A stretch of 64,000 nt of DNA. Origin: Microcaldota archaeon (GTDB lineage Archaea; Micrarchaeota; Micrarchaeia; Micrarchaeales; CABMGC01). The notes beneath the pieces were generated by a model. It was given only the letters and a program-made list of their open reading frames with translations, was not told the origin of the DNA and did no database searches. Location of the stretch: assembly GCA_021852055.1 (NCBI GenBank), contig JAJZOD010000002.1, forward strand, positions 1 through 64,000. The letters run 5' to 3'. Position numbers and translations under genes: made by a program. Shown in pieces: positions 50,779 through 61,280 of this stretch (the first letter of the stretch is position 1; each line of letters opens with the position of its first letter).

Positions 50779-51870
50779 TCAGAATAAGCCAAATTTTTTC
50801 TTCCCTGCACTCTCATGAATGTCCTTGAATCGCTTCATAAGCTCCTCTTCATCAGATGTAATCGATTTAGGTATCTCAACGTTCACTGTTATTATCTCAT
50901 CGCCCCTGCTGTTGCTTCCAAACCTTCTCATGCCTTCGTTTTTCAATGTTATCCTGGCGCCCTGCTGCGTGCCTCTATTTAGAGTTATTGCCTTACTGCC
51001 TTTGAGAGTAGGCACTTCTATACCACCGCCAAGCAGCGCAGTGTAAAAAGGAACATTTACCTCAGCATGTATATCATCGCCTTCTCGAACAAACTGCCTG
51101 TCCTCCTGCACTCCTATCTCTATGTAAAGGTCACCTGATCCCTGCCTAGAGTAATCACCCATGCCCTCAAGTCGCAGGCGCATCCCATCACGAACACCGG
51201 CAGGTATCTTTACCTTTATCTTCTCAACTCTAACATAACCTCCCTTTCCCAGGCATACCCTGCATCTCTTCTCGAACGTCCTGCCTGTACCAGAACACTC
51301 TGGGCATGTTGTTACCACCTGCATGCTTCCGAATATTGTGTTGCTGGTCCTGCGCACACGCCCAGTGCCGCGGCATTCACTACATTTCACAATTTTAGAG
51401 CCTGGCTCTGCACCCTCTCCATTGCACCTGTCGCATTTGGCTACATGCCTGAGCGATATCTCCTTCTCAACACCGTCGGCAGCATCCCGCAGGCTGATAT
51501 TCATTCTATAAAGTACGCTGTTGCCGCCTCCGCTGAAGGAGCTGTTGCCAAAACCGAAGTTTGAGAAGTTTTCAAATCCCTGCGCCCCAAAAAGATCCCT
51601 GAAGATGTCATTCGGATTAAAACCGCGGAAGATGTCCTCCTCGCTGTACTGCTGGTTGAATGCTTCGGGGCCATATGCATCGTATTTACTGCGCTTCTCA
51701 GGGTCTCCTAAAACAGCGTACGCTTCATTTACTTCCTTGAATTTTTCTTCAGTGACCTTGTCTTTATTCCTGTCTGGGTGGAGCTCAAGCGCCTTCTTCC
51801 TGTAAGCTTTCTTTACCTCATCCTGCGAGGCATTCTTCGGAATGCCAAGCACATCATAATAGTCCTGCAT
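50779..51870 (-). CDS. dnaJ: Chaperone DnaJ
   Basis: YYDVLGIPKNASQDEVKKAYRKKALELHPDRN, CxxCxGxG zinc repeats. Confidence 0.96.
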   Translation of the reverse strand: MQDYYDVLGIPKNASQDEVKKAYRKKALELHPDRNKDKVTEEKFKEVNEAYAVLGDPEKRSKYDAYGPEAFNQQYSEEDIFRGFNPNDIFRDLFGAQGFENFSNFGFGNSSFSGGGNSVLYRMNISLRDAADGVEKEISLRHVAKCDRCNGEGAEPGSKIVKCSECRGTGRVRRTSNTIFGSMQVVTTCPECSGTGRTFEKRCRVCLGKGGYVRVEKIKVKIPAGVRDGMRLRLEGMGDYSRQGSGDLYIEIGVQEDRQFVREGDDIHAEVNVPFYTALLGGGIEVPTLKGSKAITLNRGTQQGARITLKNEGMRRFGSNSRGDEIITVNVEIPKSITSDEEELMKRFKDIHESAGKKKFGLF

Positions 51871-51905
51871 TTGGTCACTTTTCTATAGGTCGCGTGTTTA
51901 TATAC

Positions 51906-53753
51906 CTACTTTTCCACCTTGAAGTCTGCGTTAACTGTGTCTCCGCCTTCCGGACTGCTAGGGCCTCCAGCCCCCGGACCCTGCTCTGGCCCCATGGCTC
52001 CTTCTCCACTGCCTTTATACATGCTTGCGCCGGCTTCCTGCATAAGTGCATTCAGCGCTTCTGACTTCTCCTTAATCTCGCTCTCATTCCCCTCTTTTTT
52101 GAGGGCCTCCCTGAGCTCTTCGCTGCCCTTTTCTATCTTTTCCTTAATGTCAGCAGCTATCTTGTCCTTGGAGTCTTTGAGAAGCTTATCAGCGCCATAC
52201 ACCAAAGATTCAGCATCATTGCGTATCTGTACCTTTTCCAGAACCTCCTTGTCGCGATCAGCGTTCTCCTCCGCCTCTTTTATCTTTTTATCAATATCCT
52301 CGCGGCTCATCTTGTTCCTTGCAGTGACCTGCATCCTCTGCTCTTTGCCTGTTGCCTTGTCCTTTGCAGTAACGTGTATTATACCGTTGGCGTCTATATC
52401 GAACGTAACCTCTATCTGTGGTGTGCCGCGCTGTGCCGGAGGCAGTCCAGTAAGCTGGAACTGCCCGAGGTCTATGTTGTCCTTGGCAAGCTTGCGTTCA
52501 CCCTGCAGTATGTGTATGTCGACTGCTGGTTGGTTGTCAGCTGCCGTAGTAAACACCTGCGTTTTCTTTATTGGTATTGTTGTGTTGCGTTCTATAAGGG
52601 TCGTCATCACTCCACCGAGTGTTTCAAGCCCTAACGACAGCGGCGTTACATCAAGAAGCACTATGTCCTTGACCTCTCCTGTAAGAACTCCTGCCTGCAC
52701 GGCTGCTCCAAATGCCACAGCCTCCATCGGATCAACGCCTCTTTCTATCTTCTTGCCCAGCAACTGTTCGACATACCTCTGCACTATTGGCATACGCGTA
52801 GGGCCTCCGACTAGTATGATCTTGTCAATGTCTTTAGGCTCAAGCTTTGCATCCTTAAGCGCCTGCATTACAGGTTTTGTAGTCTTCTCAACTATCGGAA
52901 CTACTATCTCCTCCAGCTTCGCTCTTGTCAGACTGTATGTGAAATGCACAGGTGCGTTTCCCGGACCCATAGTAAGGAATGGCAGACTTATCTCGCTTGT
53001 AAGTGTTGTAGAGAGCTCTATCTTCGCCCGTTCGCCTGCTTCCCTGAGCCTCTGCATCGCCTGACTGTCTTTTGTTATGTCTACGCCCTGCTTTGCCACT
53101 TCTTTTGCAAGAAAGTCTACTATTGCCTTGTCCATATCAGTGCCTCCGAGCTGTGTATCGCCGCTTGTTGATTTGACCTCGAATACACCTCCCCCAAAAT
53201 CCATTATCGTGACGTCAAGGGTTCCGCCGCCGAAATCGTAGACTATAATCTTCAGATCTTTGTCTGCCTTGTCAATGCCGTATGCAAGTGCCGCTGCCGT
53301 AGGTTCGTTAACAAGCCTTACGACCTCTAAGCCAGCTATCTCGCCTGCATCTTTTGTTGCCTGCCTCTGGTTGTCGTCAAAATAAGCCGGCACTGTTATA
53401 ACGGCCTTTTTAACCTCATCCCCGAGGAACGCCTCTGCATCGCTTTTAATCTTCTGCAGTATCATCGCAGAGAGCTCCTGCGGCGTATACTCCTTTCCAA
53501 GCACCTTGTACCTGAAGTTGGTGCCCATCTTTCTCTTAAATGCACTCAATGTGCCTTCAGTGTTTGCAACTGCCTGCCTTTTAGCAGGCTCACCTATGAG
53601 TCGCTGCCCGTCTTTTGTAAATGCAACATAACTTGGAAAGGATTTCCCGTAAAGCGATGTGCCCTCCGCGCTGGGTATAAGCACTGGCCTTCCTCCTTCT
53701 AATACCGCTGCAGCACTGTTGCTGGTGCCCAAATCTATACCTATTATTTTCAT
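51906..53753 (-). CDS. dnaK: Chaperone DnaK (Hsp70)
   Basis: [29 protein letters not shown]. Confidence 0.98.
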   Translation of the reverse strand: MKIIGIDLGTSNSAAAVLEGGRPVLIPSAEGTSLYGKSFPSYVAFTKDGQRLIGEPAKRQAVANTEGTLSAFKRKMGTNFRYKVLGKEYTPQELSAMILQKIKSDAEAFLGDEVKKAVITVPAYFDDNQRQATKDAGEIAGLEVVRLVNEPTAAALAYGIDKADKDLKIIVYDFGGGTLDVTIMDFGGGVFEVKSTSGDTQLGGTDMDKAIVDFLAKEVAKQGVDITKDSQAMQRLREAGERAKIELSTTLTSEISLPFLTMGPGNAPVHFTYSLTRAKLEEIVVPIVEKTTKPVMQALKDAKLEPKDIDKIILVGGPTRMPIVQRYVEQLLGKKIERGVDPMEAVAFGAAVQAGVLTGEVKDIVLLDVTPLSLGLETLGGVMTTLIERNTTIPIKKTQVFTTAADNQPAVDIHILQGERKLAKDNIDLGQFQLTGLPPAQRGTPQIEVTFDIDANGIIHVTAKDKATGKEQRMQVTARNKMSREDIDKKIKEAEENADRDKEVLEKVQIRNDAESLVYGADKLLKDSKDKIAADIKEKIEKGSEELREALKKEGNESEIKEKSEALNALMQEAGASMYKGSGEGAMGPEQGPGAGGPSSPEGGDTVNADFKVEK

Positions 53754-53756
53754 GTT

Positions 53757-54329
53757 TTACACCTTTTTGTCCTCGTCCTGCACTCTGCCTTTTGAAACTA
53801 TTACAGATGCAGGTCTAAGCATTATCCCATTGAGCAGATATCCTTTTCTGACTACTTCCAGTATGCTGCCCTCTTTCGAGCTGCTCTCCTTAGTAAGTAT
53901 GACCTCATGTTTGTACGGATCTGCTGTCCCATATGTTTCTATCTCGCTCAGTCCCTCTTTTTTCAATGTATCAATCAAATTCGAGAATACAAGTGCAACG
54001 CCCTTGTCTACATCGCCTTTTGCCTCTATGGCATCCATGGCAAGTCCAAATTCGTCAAGCACCGGCAACAGCTTCCTTGCAAGTTCAGCCTTTCCTAGGC
54101 TTCTAGCCGACTCCATCTCCTTTGCGCTTCTTTTTTTATAATTATCAAACTCCGCAGCAAGCCTAAGTAGCCTGTCCTTTAGATCTGCGCTATCTCCTTT
54201 TTCGCCTGCACACTCCTCCTGCTCTTTGGCTTCTGCCTTCTGCCCGTCTGCACGGTTTTCTTCTGAATGCACTTTTTTACTGCCGTTTTCCTTTTCTTCT
54301 GGCATGTATATCCTCCTCAAAAATTTCAT
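53757..54329 (-). CDS. grpE: GrpE nucleotide exchange factor (probable start about 54305)
   Basis: RLLRLAAEFDNYKKRSAKEM; C-terminal GYLLNGIMLRPASVIVSK; upstream of dnaK. Confidence 0.93.
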   Translation of the reverse strand: MKFLRRIYMPEEKENGSKKVHSEENRADGQKAEAKEQEECAGEKGDSADLKDRLLRLAAEFDNYKKRSAKEMESARSLGKAELARKLLPVLDEFGLAMDAIEAKGDVDKGVALVFSNLIDTLKKEGLSEIETYGTADPYKHEVILTKESSSKEGSILEVVRKGYLLNGIMLRPASVIVSKGRVQDEDKKV

Positions 54330-54708
54330 TCATCCTCTGTGCCATATTTATCATCCTGACAAATTCTCTCGACATGTCAGCCTGTATCTCCTCCAATGTG
54401 CTTGGAAGGTCTTCTGATCTGAGGTAGTACTTCCTGCCCCTCCTTATCACAAGGCCCGTGTATATAAACCTGTTCAGATGGTAGATGACTGTGCTTCTTG
54501 GCATGTTGAGCTCTTCTGTCAGGTCTTTGCTCGTAACTCCGCCGCCTTCCATGCTGTTGCTTACTATCTCCTTGAAAATTGCAGGCTCAATCTCATCTCC
54601 CTTGCCGGCAAGGTCAAACACCTCGCAGAACCACTCCAGTATGTTGTTTATGTCCTCCTTGCCCGGTCTGTTCACCTGTCTTATCACTATCTTCTCTATG
54701 GCAGACAT
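54277..54708 (-). CDS. Winged-HTH transcriptional regulator
   Basis: VTSKDLTEELNMPRSTVIYHLNRFIYTGLVIRRGRKYYLR; overlaps grpE start. Confidence 0.83.
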   Translation of the reverse strand: MSAIEKIVIRQVNRPGKEDINNILEWFCEVFDLAGKGDEIEPAIFKEIVSNSMEGGGVTSKDLTEELNMPRSTVIYHLNRFIYTGLVIRRGRKYYLRSEDLPSTLEEIQADMSREFVRMINMAQRMNEIFEEDIHARRKGKRQ

Positions 54709-54906
54709 AATCTAATTTATGTATAAATAAATATATAAATGTTTGTGTTTTTTCAATAAAAAGTTGAATATTCAATAATAAGCTGTTATATATCACTAGA
54801 TTTATATCACTGGATGCTGCTCCTCAAGCCCTGCATCCAAAGAACTGCACCATGCAGTGCAAGCAAAGAAATATAATAACTACAATGCAATTAAATCCGT
54901 GTTTTT

Positions 54907-55650
54907 ATGTCCAAATCTGCTATAGTAGAAAAAAGCATGGCTCAGGGAAGCGAGCCAAAACAGAAAACAACACAGAAAAGCAACACCCTGAAATACGCAG
55001 TAATAATCATAGCCGTACTTGCCGTGGCTGTTGTAGTGTTATATTCAGTGCTGTCTCCAATACTAAGCAAATCGCCCCTATCTGGCCCGAATGGCAAGTC
55101 TGCAAACACGACTTGTCCATGTGTGAACGCGCAGCAGGTTCAACAGTTCATGAATGAATCATCTGCTGTTGCTGCCAATGCAATTGCAAATTCAACATAC
55201 ATCTCTGCATCTGACATTCAAACACAGCTTGAGGCGACATCATCAAATGCATCGCTTCAGAATACTGCTCTTTATGAATTTTACAAAAACGTAAGCCAGG
55301 GCTGGCTGTTCGAATATGATGCAGCCACAGGCGGAAATCCAAGCATCTTAAATGCATCAGCAACAAACTCAAGCAACATTGCTATTGAATTAATTCTGCA
55401 ATCAAGCTCTCCGAAGGCTATGTATGACTACGAGGTTTCAAAAGAAAATACCACATCAAATGTTAAAAGCGGTCAGTTAGGGTCATTCATATACTCATAT
55501 GTAAATGACACTTTACAAAACTCTACCATAGTCAGCATTTTAGGTTACAAAAACGACTATGTTGTTGCTCTAGAAATGATGTACAAAACCAACAAAGGGG
55601 CATATTCGCCGCAACAGATGGTCTCTGTTTTGAACTCAACATTGCCTTAG
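54907..55650 (+). CDS. Membrane-anchored extracellular protein
   Basis: TM YAVIIIAVLAVAVVVLYSVL and N-glycosylation-rich ectodomain. Confidence 0.65.
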   Translation: MSKSAIVEKSMAQGSEPKQKTTQKSNTLKYAVIIIAVLAVAVVVLYSVLSPILSKSPLSGPNGKSANTTCPCVNAQQVQQFMNESSAVAANAIANSTYISASDIQTQLEATSSNASLQNTALYEFYKNVSQGWLFEYDAATGGNPSILNASATNSSNIAIELILQSSSPKAMYDYEVSKENTTSNVKSGQLGSFIYSYVNDTLQNSTIVSILGYKNDYVVALEMMYKTNKGAYSPQQMVSVLNSTLP

Positions 55651-55807
55651 TAAATACTGTTACTGTTACTAGAATATCACTAGAATAAGATACAGATTAG
55701 TGATGGAGTTCAGCAATTCCTAAAATGTGATATCAGCTGCAATTCATTGCAGCAACGCAAAGCCTTTTATTGCTATCCTTCCACTATAATCTTATAGAAG
55801 TGATTTT

Positions 55808-56047
55808 ATGAAGAATCTACATTACGCAATAATCGCTGTGATTCTTGCCATACTCTTTGTGGTAATTGGTTTTGTAACAACCTTATCTGCTGCAGTAGGC
55901 TCAAGCAGTTTGTCTAAGTATTCATTAGTGGGATACACGCTTACCCTACTTGCATTTATGATTGTGCTTTGGATACTTATGGTAATTCTTATGCACAATG
56001 ATCCTGTCAGGAATCAGGACAGCAGCAGGCGCAGAAGAAGACAGTGA
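55808..56047 (+). CDS. Small two-TM protein
   Basis: 79 aa, two hydrophobic helices, basic tail SSRRRRRQ. Confidence 0.55.
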   Translation: MKNLHYAIIAVILAILFVVIGFVTTLSAAVGSSSLSKYSLVGYTLTLLAFMIVLWILMVILMHNDPVRNQDSSRRRRRQ

Positions 56048-56136
56048 TTACATACCTCACGTGTGCTGGCGTTGCGCCGGCACAGCACAAGGCCAAGCGC
56101 ACCTGATATACACCTGCTATACTCTAGGTTATTTTT

Positions 56137-56844
56137 ATGGTTAGGTATGAAGATATCACTGTTGTTATACCAACCCTGAACGAGCAGAAGACAATAGGCA
56201 AACTTATAACGCGCCTTCTGGTTCTTTATAACGGTGCGAATATACTGGTGGTTGATGACGGGTCTACAGACGATACCCAAAAAATAGTTCTGCGTTTTGC
56301 CAAAGCCGGCAAGCATGTACGCCTGCTGGACAGGCATAGGTCTGGAAAGCCTCCAGGACTTACGTACAGCATGATTGACGGTTTAATGCACTCCTCTACA
56401 AAATATACAATGTTTATAGACGGCGACCTCCAGCACCCTCCCGAAATCATAAAAAGTATTGTAGAAAGTCTCAGATCTGGGGACACCATTGCCATAGCCG
56501 TAAGAGGAAGAAACTACAATCCCATATTATACCGCAGAATCATATCAATGATGTCGATAGCTTTTGGAAACGCCATACTTTACATTTCAGGAAAGGCATC
56601 AAGCTCTGATATAATGTCAGGATATTTCGGCATAGAGACTGAGTATGCCGTAAAAACAGTAAAAGAAAACAGGCACAGGTTTATAGGCGATGGCTATAAA
56701 TTTCTCTTCGACATCCTAAAATGCACTTCCCGCAGCAGTGCAAGGATCTCCGAGGTGCAGTACAGGTTCAAGGAGAGGATGTATGGATCGTCAAAAGCCA
56801 GCATGCGCCAGGGTATCGCTCTTCTGCAGTCGTACTTCAGCTAA
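56137..56844 (+). CDS. GT2 family glycosyltransferase (dolichol-phosphate mannosyltransferase-like)
   Basis: VVIPTLNEQKTIGKLI, ILVVDDGSTDDT, FIDGDLQHPPE. Confidence 0.92.
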   Translation: MVRYEDITVVIPTLNEQKTIGKLITRLLVLYNGANILVVDDGSTDDTQKIVLRFAKAGKHVRLLDRHRSGKPPGLTYSMIDGLMHSSTKYTMFIDGDLQHPPEIIKSIVESLRSGDTIAIAVRGRNYNPILYRRIISMMSIAFGNAILYISGKASSSDIMSGYFGIETEYAVKTVKENRHRFIGDGYKFLFDILKCTSRSSARISEVQYRFKERMYGSSKASMRQGIALLQSYFS

Positions 56845-56881
56845 AAGTCAAATATATATAAGTTCCTACCCTTAAAACTTC

Positions 56882-58633
56882 ATGAGTCCTAGCAACGCTA
56901 AACATACCCTGCTGAAAGATCACAAAATGCCGCGCCAGAACGTCAGTAAAAATAAAGCTATTGCTTATACTATCCACTTGCCTGTGCTTATACTTGTTTT
57001 GATACTTGCCACATCCTCTGCCTTATGCCTGTCTTTTTATTACGGCGTAAGCCCAATATCAGGATCTGATAATTATATTTATAGTAGCAACGCCGCCCAG
57101 CTGCTCTCAAAAGGTTTTGCCTCTCTCAACGGCGGAGGAGTGCTTTCTACAAAATACATAATTATATTCGGAGAAGCCCTGTTTATGTATATCCTTGGTC
57201 CAAACAGCTTTTCAGTTGCGTTATTTGCAATCTTATGCGCCCTTGTCACAATGGTTGCATTGTATATTATCGGCAGCGAACTGTACGGGGTTAAAACTGG
57301 CCTTCTTGCTGCTGCATTTTACGGATTTGTTCCGATAGTAATAGTTCAGGCCTCAAATGCAGGCGACGACGTGCCTATGGCATTGTTTGCCACGCTTTCT
57401 GTGATGTTTTTGGTTTTAGGCATCAAAAGAAAAAAGCACTCGGGGTATTTTTACCTCCTTTCTGGATTCATGGCCGTTATAGGGTCGCTTGCAGTCGGTG
57501 AAGAATTAATTATTTTTGTGTTCATCGCCTTATTCCTTTTCTGGCGCGTCTTGCGTAACTTCAGCAAAGGCGAGATACTAAAAATAGCAGCATTCTTTCT
57601 CGGGGCATTTGCCGCAGGCCTTTTAATAATGTTTCTAGGATACGTCCAGTCGGGAAATCCGTTTTATGTTTATAATACTAGTTCCTCCTGGTACTCTACA
57701 ACCTACTGCGGCTCTCCTTCTTGGGATCCGAGCGGATGCGCTCTTGCATCTACTACATTTTTCAGAGATTACCTGGGAATGATGTTTCCATACATGGTGA
57801 CTTCAAAGCTAGCCACTGCTTTGACATCGCACAGTGTTTTATCCGAGCAGCTTCTTGCAAGCCTGATAAATCCTGCGGCAGCGATATCAGATTACGGCTA
57901 CCAATTTGGCTATTACTTTTACCTTGCTGCCCTTTTCTCCATAATTCTTCTGGCGCTTAGGGATAAGCGGATACTTTTCCCGCTTGCCTGGTTTGCTGCA
58001 ACTATCCTGTACTTAAGCTTCGGCACAATGAGCGTAAGTAATTACATAAGAATAAGCCCGGTATTTGACAGGTTTCTAATACTTCTCCTCCCTTCAATTG
58101 CATTGATAATCGCATTAGGTTTAACCAGAATTATAGAGTTCGCGATTAAAGGGAACAGTAGAAAAGCGCCTGCAAATAAGGCACGCATAATTCTTGGATA
58201 TTCAACCTTTGCTGTAATTACAGCTGCATTGTTAATAGAATCAAGCTTTTTGATAATGTACTTAGAGTATTCCTGGTACAACAACGTGTATCCGATAGTG
58301 CAGACGGGGGTGTTCATTGAATCATTGCCGCAAAATGCGCAGGTGCTAACTCCTATCCAGATACCAATACAGCAGTACTCGGATTTCAGACAGATATCTG
58401 GCTACATAAATGAATATGGTGCAACGTGCGGACAGATACCAAACAACAGTTATGTTGTATACTTATTAAACGCCACATTCCAAAGTGAATGCAATCTTAC
58501 AATCGCATTTTATCCGCAGCAACCACCTTCATGGCTTTTGAACTATTCACTTTATAAAAGCCAGTTTCTGAACTTTTCTGAGATAAGGGTGTACTATAAA
58601 AATAGTACAATCACTAAACGCATACCTATCTGA
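56882..58633 (+). CDS. Multi-pass GT39/PMT-like membrane glycosyltransferase
   Basis: About 12 TM segments, GSELYGVKTGLLAAAFYGFVPIVIVQASNAGDDVPMALFA. Confidence 0.75.
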   Translation: MSPSNAKHTLLKDHKMPRQNVSKNKAIAYTIHLPVLILVLILATSSALCLSFYYGVSPISGSDNYIYSSNAAQLLSKGFASLNGGGVLSTKYIIIFGEALFMYILGPNSFSVALFAILCALVTMVALYIIGSELYGVKTGLLAAAFYGFVPIVIVQASNAGDDVPMALFATLSVMFLVLGIKRKKHSGYFYLLSGFMAVIGSLAVGEELIIFVFIALFLFWRVLRNFSKGEILKIAAFFLGAFAAGLLIMFLGYVQSGNPFYVYNTSSSWYSTTYCGSPSWDPSGCALASTTFFRDYLGMMFPYMVTSKLATALTSHSVLSEQLLASLINPAAAISDYGYQFGYYFYLAALFSIILLALRDKRILFPLAWFAATILYLSFGTMSVSNYIRISPVFDRFLILLLPSIALIIALGLTRIIEFAIKGNSRKAPANKARIILGYSTFAVITAALLIESSFLIMYLEYSWYNNVYPIVQTGVFIESLPQNAQVLTPIQIPIQQYSDFRQISGYINEYGATCGQIPNNSYVVYLLNATFQSECNLTIAFYPQQPPSWLLNYSLYKSQFLNFSEIRVYYKNSTITKRIPI

Positions 58634-58675
58634 AACTGCAAAAGATCAATTCAGCATCTTGTTATTGCGCGCAGT

Positions 58676-59008
58676 CTATACATGCTCAAATCTTACTGCA
58701 ACGTCTCTAACTGCTACAACTTCACTTTCTCTCAGGGTTATCTGCAGCTCGAATGAAGGTCCGCCTCTGCGCAGTTCAGCAATAACTTCAAGATCTCCTG
58801 CGCCGATTATTCTCGTGTTGTCATATTCGACAAATGGTTTCTTCGACCTAAAAATCCTTGATGCTGTGTCCTGTGGACTGCATGTAAATACGTATACGTT
58901 ATTTCTGTCTGCCTTATGGTCAGAAAGACTTCCGGGCGGATCCTTCGGACCTACTGTACCTGCGTCTTTCCATCCCTCCCCATTATTTACTCTGATTTTT
59001 AAAGGCAT
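58676..59008 (-). CDS. Uncharacterised 110-aa protein
   Basis: Complete ORF with no competing frame. Confidence 0.5.
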   Translation of the reverse strand: MPLKIRVNNGEGWKDAGTVGPKDPPGSLSDHKADRNNVYVFTCSPQDTASRIFRSKKPFVEYDNTRIIGAGDLEVIAELRRGGPSFELQITLRESEVVAVRDVAVRFEHV

Positions 59009-59178
59009 AAAATCACTAGTGTTGAGAACTATTTACCTATATATATCCTCTTATTTTTCCATCAGATGCCAAAATATGCGATTGTATGTACGCGTCAATC
59101 AAGTTTAGCTTCGTGAAGCAGATGCTTAACTATATACGGGGAATTTTCAGCCGTACCTCTAGCGAATTAAATATAATA

Positions 59179-59283
59179 TGGACTCCGCGGGATTTTCAAA
59201 GCGCTGCAAAATATTGCAGAGCATGTTCGAACCCGCAACCTCCTGCATGCCATGCAGGCGCGCTACCGTTGCGCCAGGAGCCC
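59179..59283 (-). tRNA. tRNA-Ala (GGC) with 33-nt intron in the T-loop (position ~59/60)
   Basis: GGGCTCC/GGAGTCC acceptor, GCGC D-stem, CCTGC-ATGGCAT-GCAGG, GCGGG-TTCGAA[catgctctgcaatattttgcagcgctttgaaaa]T-CCCGC, A73; 72 nt mature. Confidence 0.9.
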
Positions 59284-59299
59284 ATAAGCGTAATTTTTT

Positions 59300-59539
59300 T
59301 TATGCCGGTGATATAAAAAGTATATTTCCCCCTCTGAGAAGTATGATTCCAAGTTTTGCCTTAGTCGATCCTCCTTCTTCAAGCTCTTCAGCGCCTTCTA
59401 GCACAATGTTCATATGTACATCGAAAGACTGTACTTTGCCCCGTATATCAGTGCCGTTCTTCAGCCTTATCAGTACCTGTTGCCCTATCGCCTTGTTCAG
59501 GAGATCGAATGGGCGCTCGTGGTTTACCATAGCCATCAA
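59300..59539 (-). CDS. Sm-like (LSm) protein
   Basis: PFDLLNKAIGQQVLIRLKNGTDIRGKVQSFDVHMNIVLEGAEE…ILLRGGNILFI Sm1/Sm2. Confidence 0.95.
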   Translation of the reverse strand: MMAMVNHERPFDLLNKAIGQQVLIRLKNGTDIRGKVQSFDVHMNIVLEGAEELEEGGSTKAKLGIILLRGGNILFISPA

Positions 59540-59588
59540 TTCACCAAATAAATGTTCTTATATTGAGAGGTAAACTTTATAAGCGTTG

Positions 59589-60092
59589 TTAATTTCTTCT
59601 CGCAATCAACTCTGCTATCTCTTTCTTAGCAGCGACTAAACTGTAAAATTTCTGAAAATCGTCATGCATTATCTCCAACGTTTCTGTATTTATTTCTGGG
59701 TGAAAGCACACTGTTTCAGAGTCCCATATCTCCTTATCGAGTATAAGGTCGGTCTTTTTTGCGTGGAGTACGCCGAATATCGAAACGCTGCCAGGCGTAG
59801 TATGCAGTTCTTGCATTAATTCTTCTGCGCTGCCGAAACGCAGTTTTCCTGCATTAATAAGCTTCGTAATGGTTTTCATGTCAAGGCGCTTATCGCCATT
59901 TATGCATATTAAGTAAAAATGGCATTTACCATCCTTAAGAAAAAGGCTTTTTGTATGCATGCCGCGTATCGTCTCCCTGAGAAATTTTCCGTCGTCGTAT
60001 TTAAAAAAAGCCTTGTGCTTGTGTAAGACATACTTCATTCCAATACTATCAAGATATGTCTTAAGCTCCAGATTCATGCAATTATTCCTCAT
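59589..60092 (-). CDS. YbaK/ProX-type aminoacyl-tRNA deacylase
   Basis: TKSLFLKD…FYLICINGDKRLDMK…TPGSVSIFGVL motif set. Confidence 0.82.
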   Translation of the reverse strand: MRNNCMNLELKTYLDSIGMKYVLHKHKAFFKYDDGKFLRETIRGMHTKSLFLKDGKCHFYLICINGDKRLDMKTITKLINAGKLRFGSAEELMQELHTTPGSVSIFGVLHAKKTDLILDKEIWDSETVCFHPEINTETLEIMHDDFQKFYSLVAAKKEIAELIARRN

Positions 60093-60643
60093 ACATATTT
60101 TGCATCTATGGTTGCTATGAGCTGCGTAGTCCTAGCTTTTTCACCCGGTAGCGAATAGTTCGCCCAGATATACCCAACAAAATCCCCCCCTCCGGCGCTT
60201 TTCATCGTTGCTGTGCCATAAGCAGAGTAACAGTACATCGAGAATTCTTCAGAACTGCCGGTGTATATCCTGACTCCTGTGTCAGGGCTAGCACCTGGTG
60301 GATAGTAATCTATACTGTTTGTCACGTAAATGTTCCCAAAATTTGGGGTATAATTTTCAGAGCTGCTGTTTATTGCAGAGGAGCATGCGAGCCCGTAAAT
60401 GTTTATATCACCGCCCGTTGCCTGCACCAGAGTTATGTTAAGCACACCGCTGTTGTTTATAAAAAACGGACCACACGCGAATCCTGATGATCCTGTGCAC
60501 TGCTGCGCAAAAACGCTTTTATTTGATGTACTTATTGCGTATACCGCAGATACCGCTATCGTTATTATTATTATGGCCACGCCGTACGAAGCCATGAAGT
60601 CGAGTCCTGCTTGCCCTTTTCGCGACGACATTTGCAATTTCAA
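60089..60643 (-). CDS. Type IV pilin-like protein
   Basis: Short basic leader then GQAGLDFMASYGVAIIIITIAVSAVYAI hydrophobic helix, secreted Tyr/Ser/Asn-rich body. Confidence 0.65.
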   Translation of the reverse strand: MKLQMSSRKGQAGLDFMASYGVAIIIITIAVSAVYAISTSNKSVFAQQCTGSSGFACGPFFINNSGVLNITLVQATGGDINIYGLACSSAINSSSENYTPNFGNIYVTNSIDYYPPGASPDTGVRIYTGSSEEFSMYCYSAYGTATMKSAGGGDFVGYIWANYSLPGEKARTTQLIATIDAKYV

Positions 60644-61258
60644 CTACTTCGCCTTCATCTCGACTTTAGCCTCAAAGTCTGAGATCTTGTAGTTAAATTC
60701 ATCATTGGACTTTATTAAGCCTTTCTCTTTCAGGAACTCTCTTGCAAGAATGTAATAAATGAGCGACAGCGATCTCCTTCCTTTGTTGTTGCACGGTATT
60801 ATAAAGTCAACAAACTTCAGCCAGTTGTCTGTATCGCAAAGTGCCATAACAGGTATGTTTGTTTTGTTGGCCTCCTTCACTGCCTGCTTCTCGTTTCTGT
60901 TATCGCTTACAAGTATGAGCTCAGGTTCTATGAAGTCCTCCCTGTTCGGGTTTGTGAATATGCCTGGCATAACCCTGCCTTTTATAAGTTTTATATTTGT
61001 TATTTCTGCAAATTTTGCTGCTGCAGCTATTGAATATATACGCGAAGCAGTTACTACTATCTCCTTTGGATCATATCTTGCAAGCATCTTTGCGGCTATA
61101 ACCAGCCGTTTGTCTATAATGGGCAGGTCCAAAAGGTACAGGCCATCCTCTCTTACTTTATATATGAATCTCTTCATTCCAGGAGTTTTTACTTTAGTTC
61201 CTATGTGTATGCCTACCTCAAGATACTCGTTCTGGTCTGTCAGCATCTCTTTAGCCAT
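60644..61258 (-). CDS. rpsB: Ribosomal protein S2
   Basis: EYLEVGIHIGTKVKTPGMKRFIYKVREDGLYLLDL; operon context. Confidence 0.96.
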   Translation of the reverse strand: MAKEMLTDQNEYLEVGIHIGTKVKTPGMKRFIYKVREDGLYLLDLPIIDKRLVIAAKMLARYDPKEIVVTASRIYSIAAAAKFAEITNIKLIKGRVMPGIFTNPNREDFIEPELILVSDNRNEKQAVKEANKTNIPVMALCDTDNWLKFVDFIIPCNNKGRRSLSLIYYILAREFLKEKGLIKSNDEFNYKISDFEAKVEMKAK

Positions 61259-61280
61259 TTATTCACCATGTTTATTGATT

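Noticed and set aside
51919-53064. 381-aa plus-strand ORF
   Set aside because: Antisense to dnaK; Ser/Leu-rich translation typical of shadow frames
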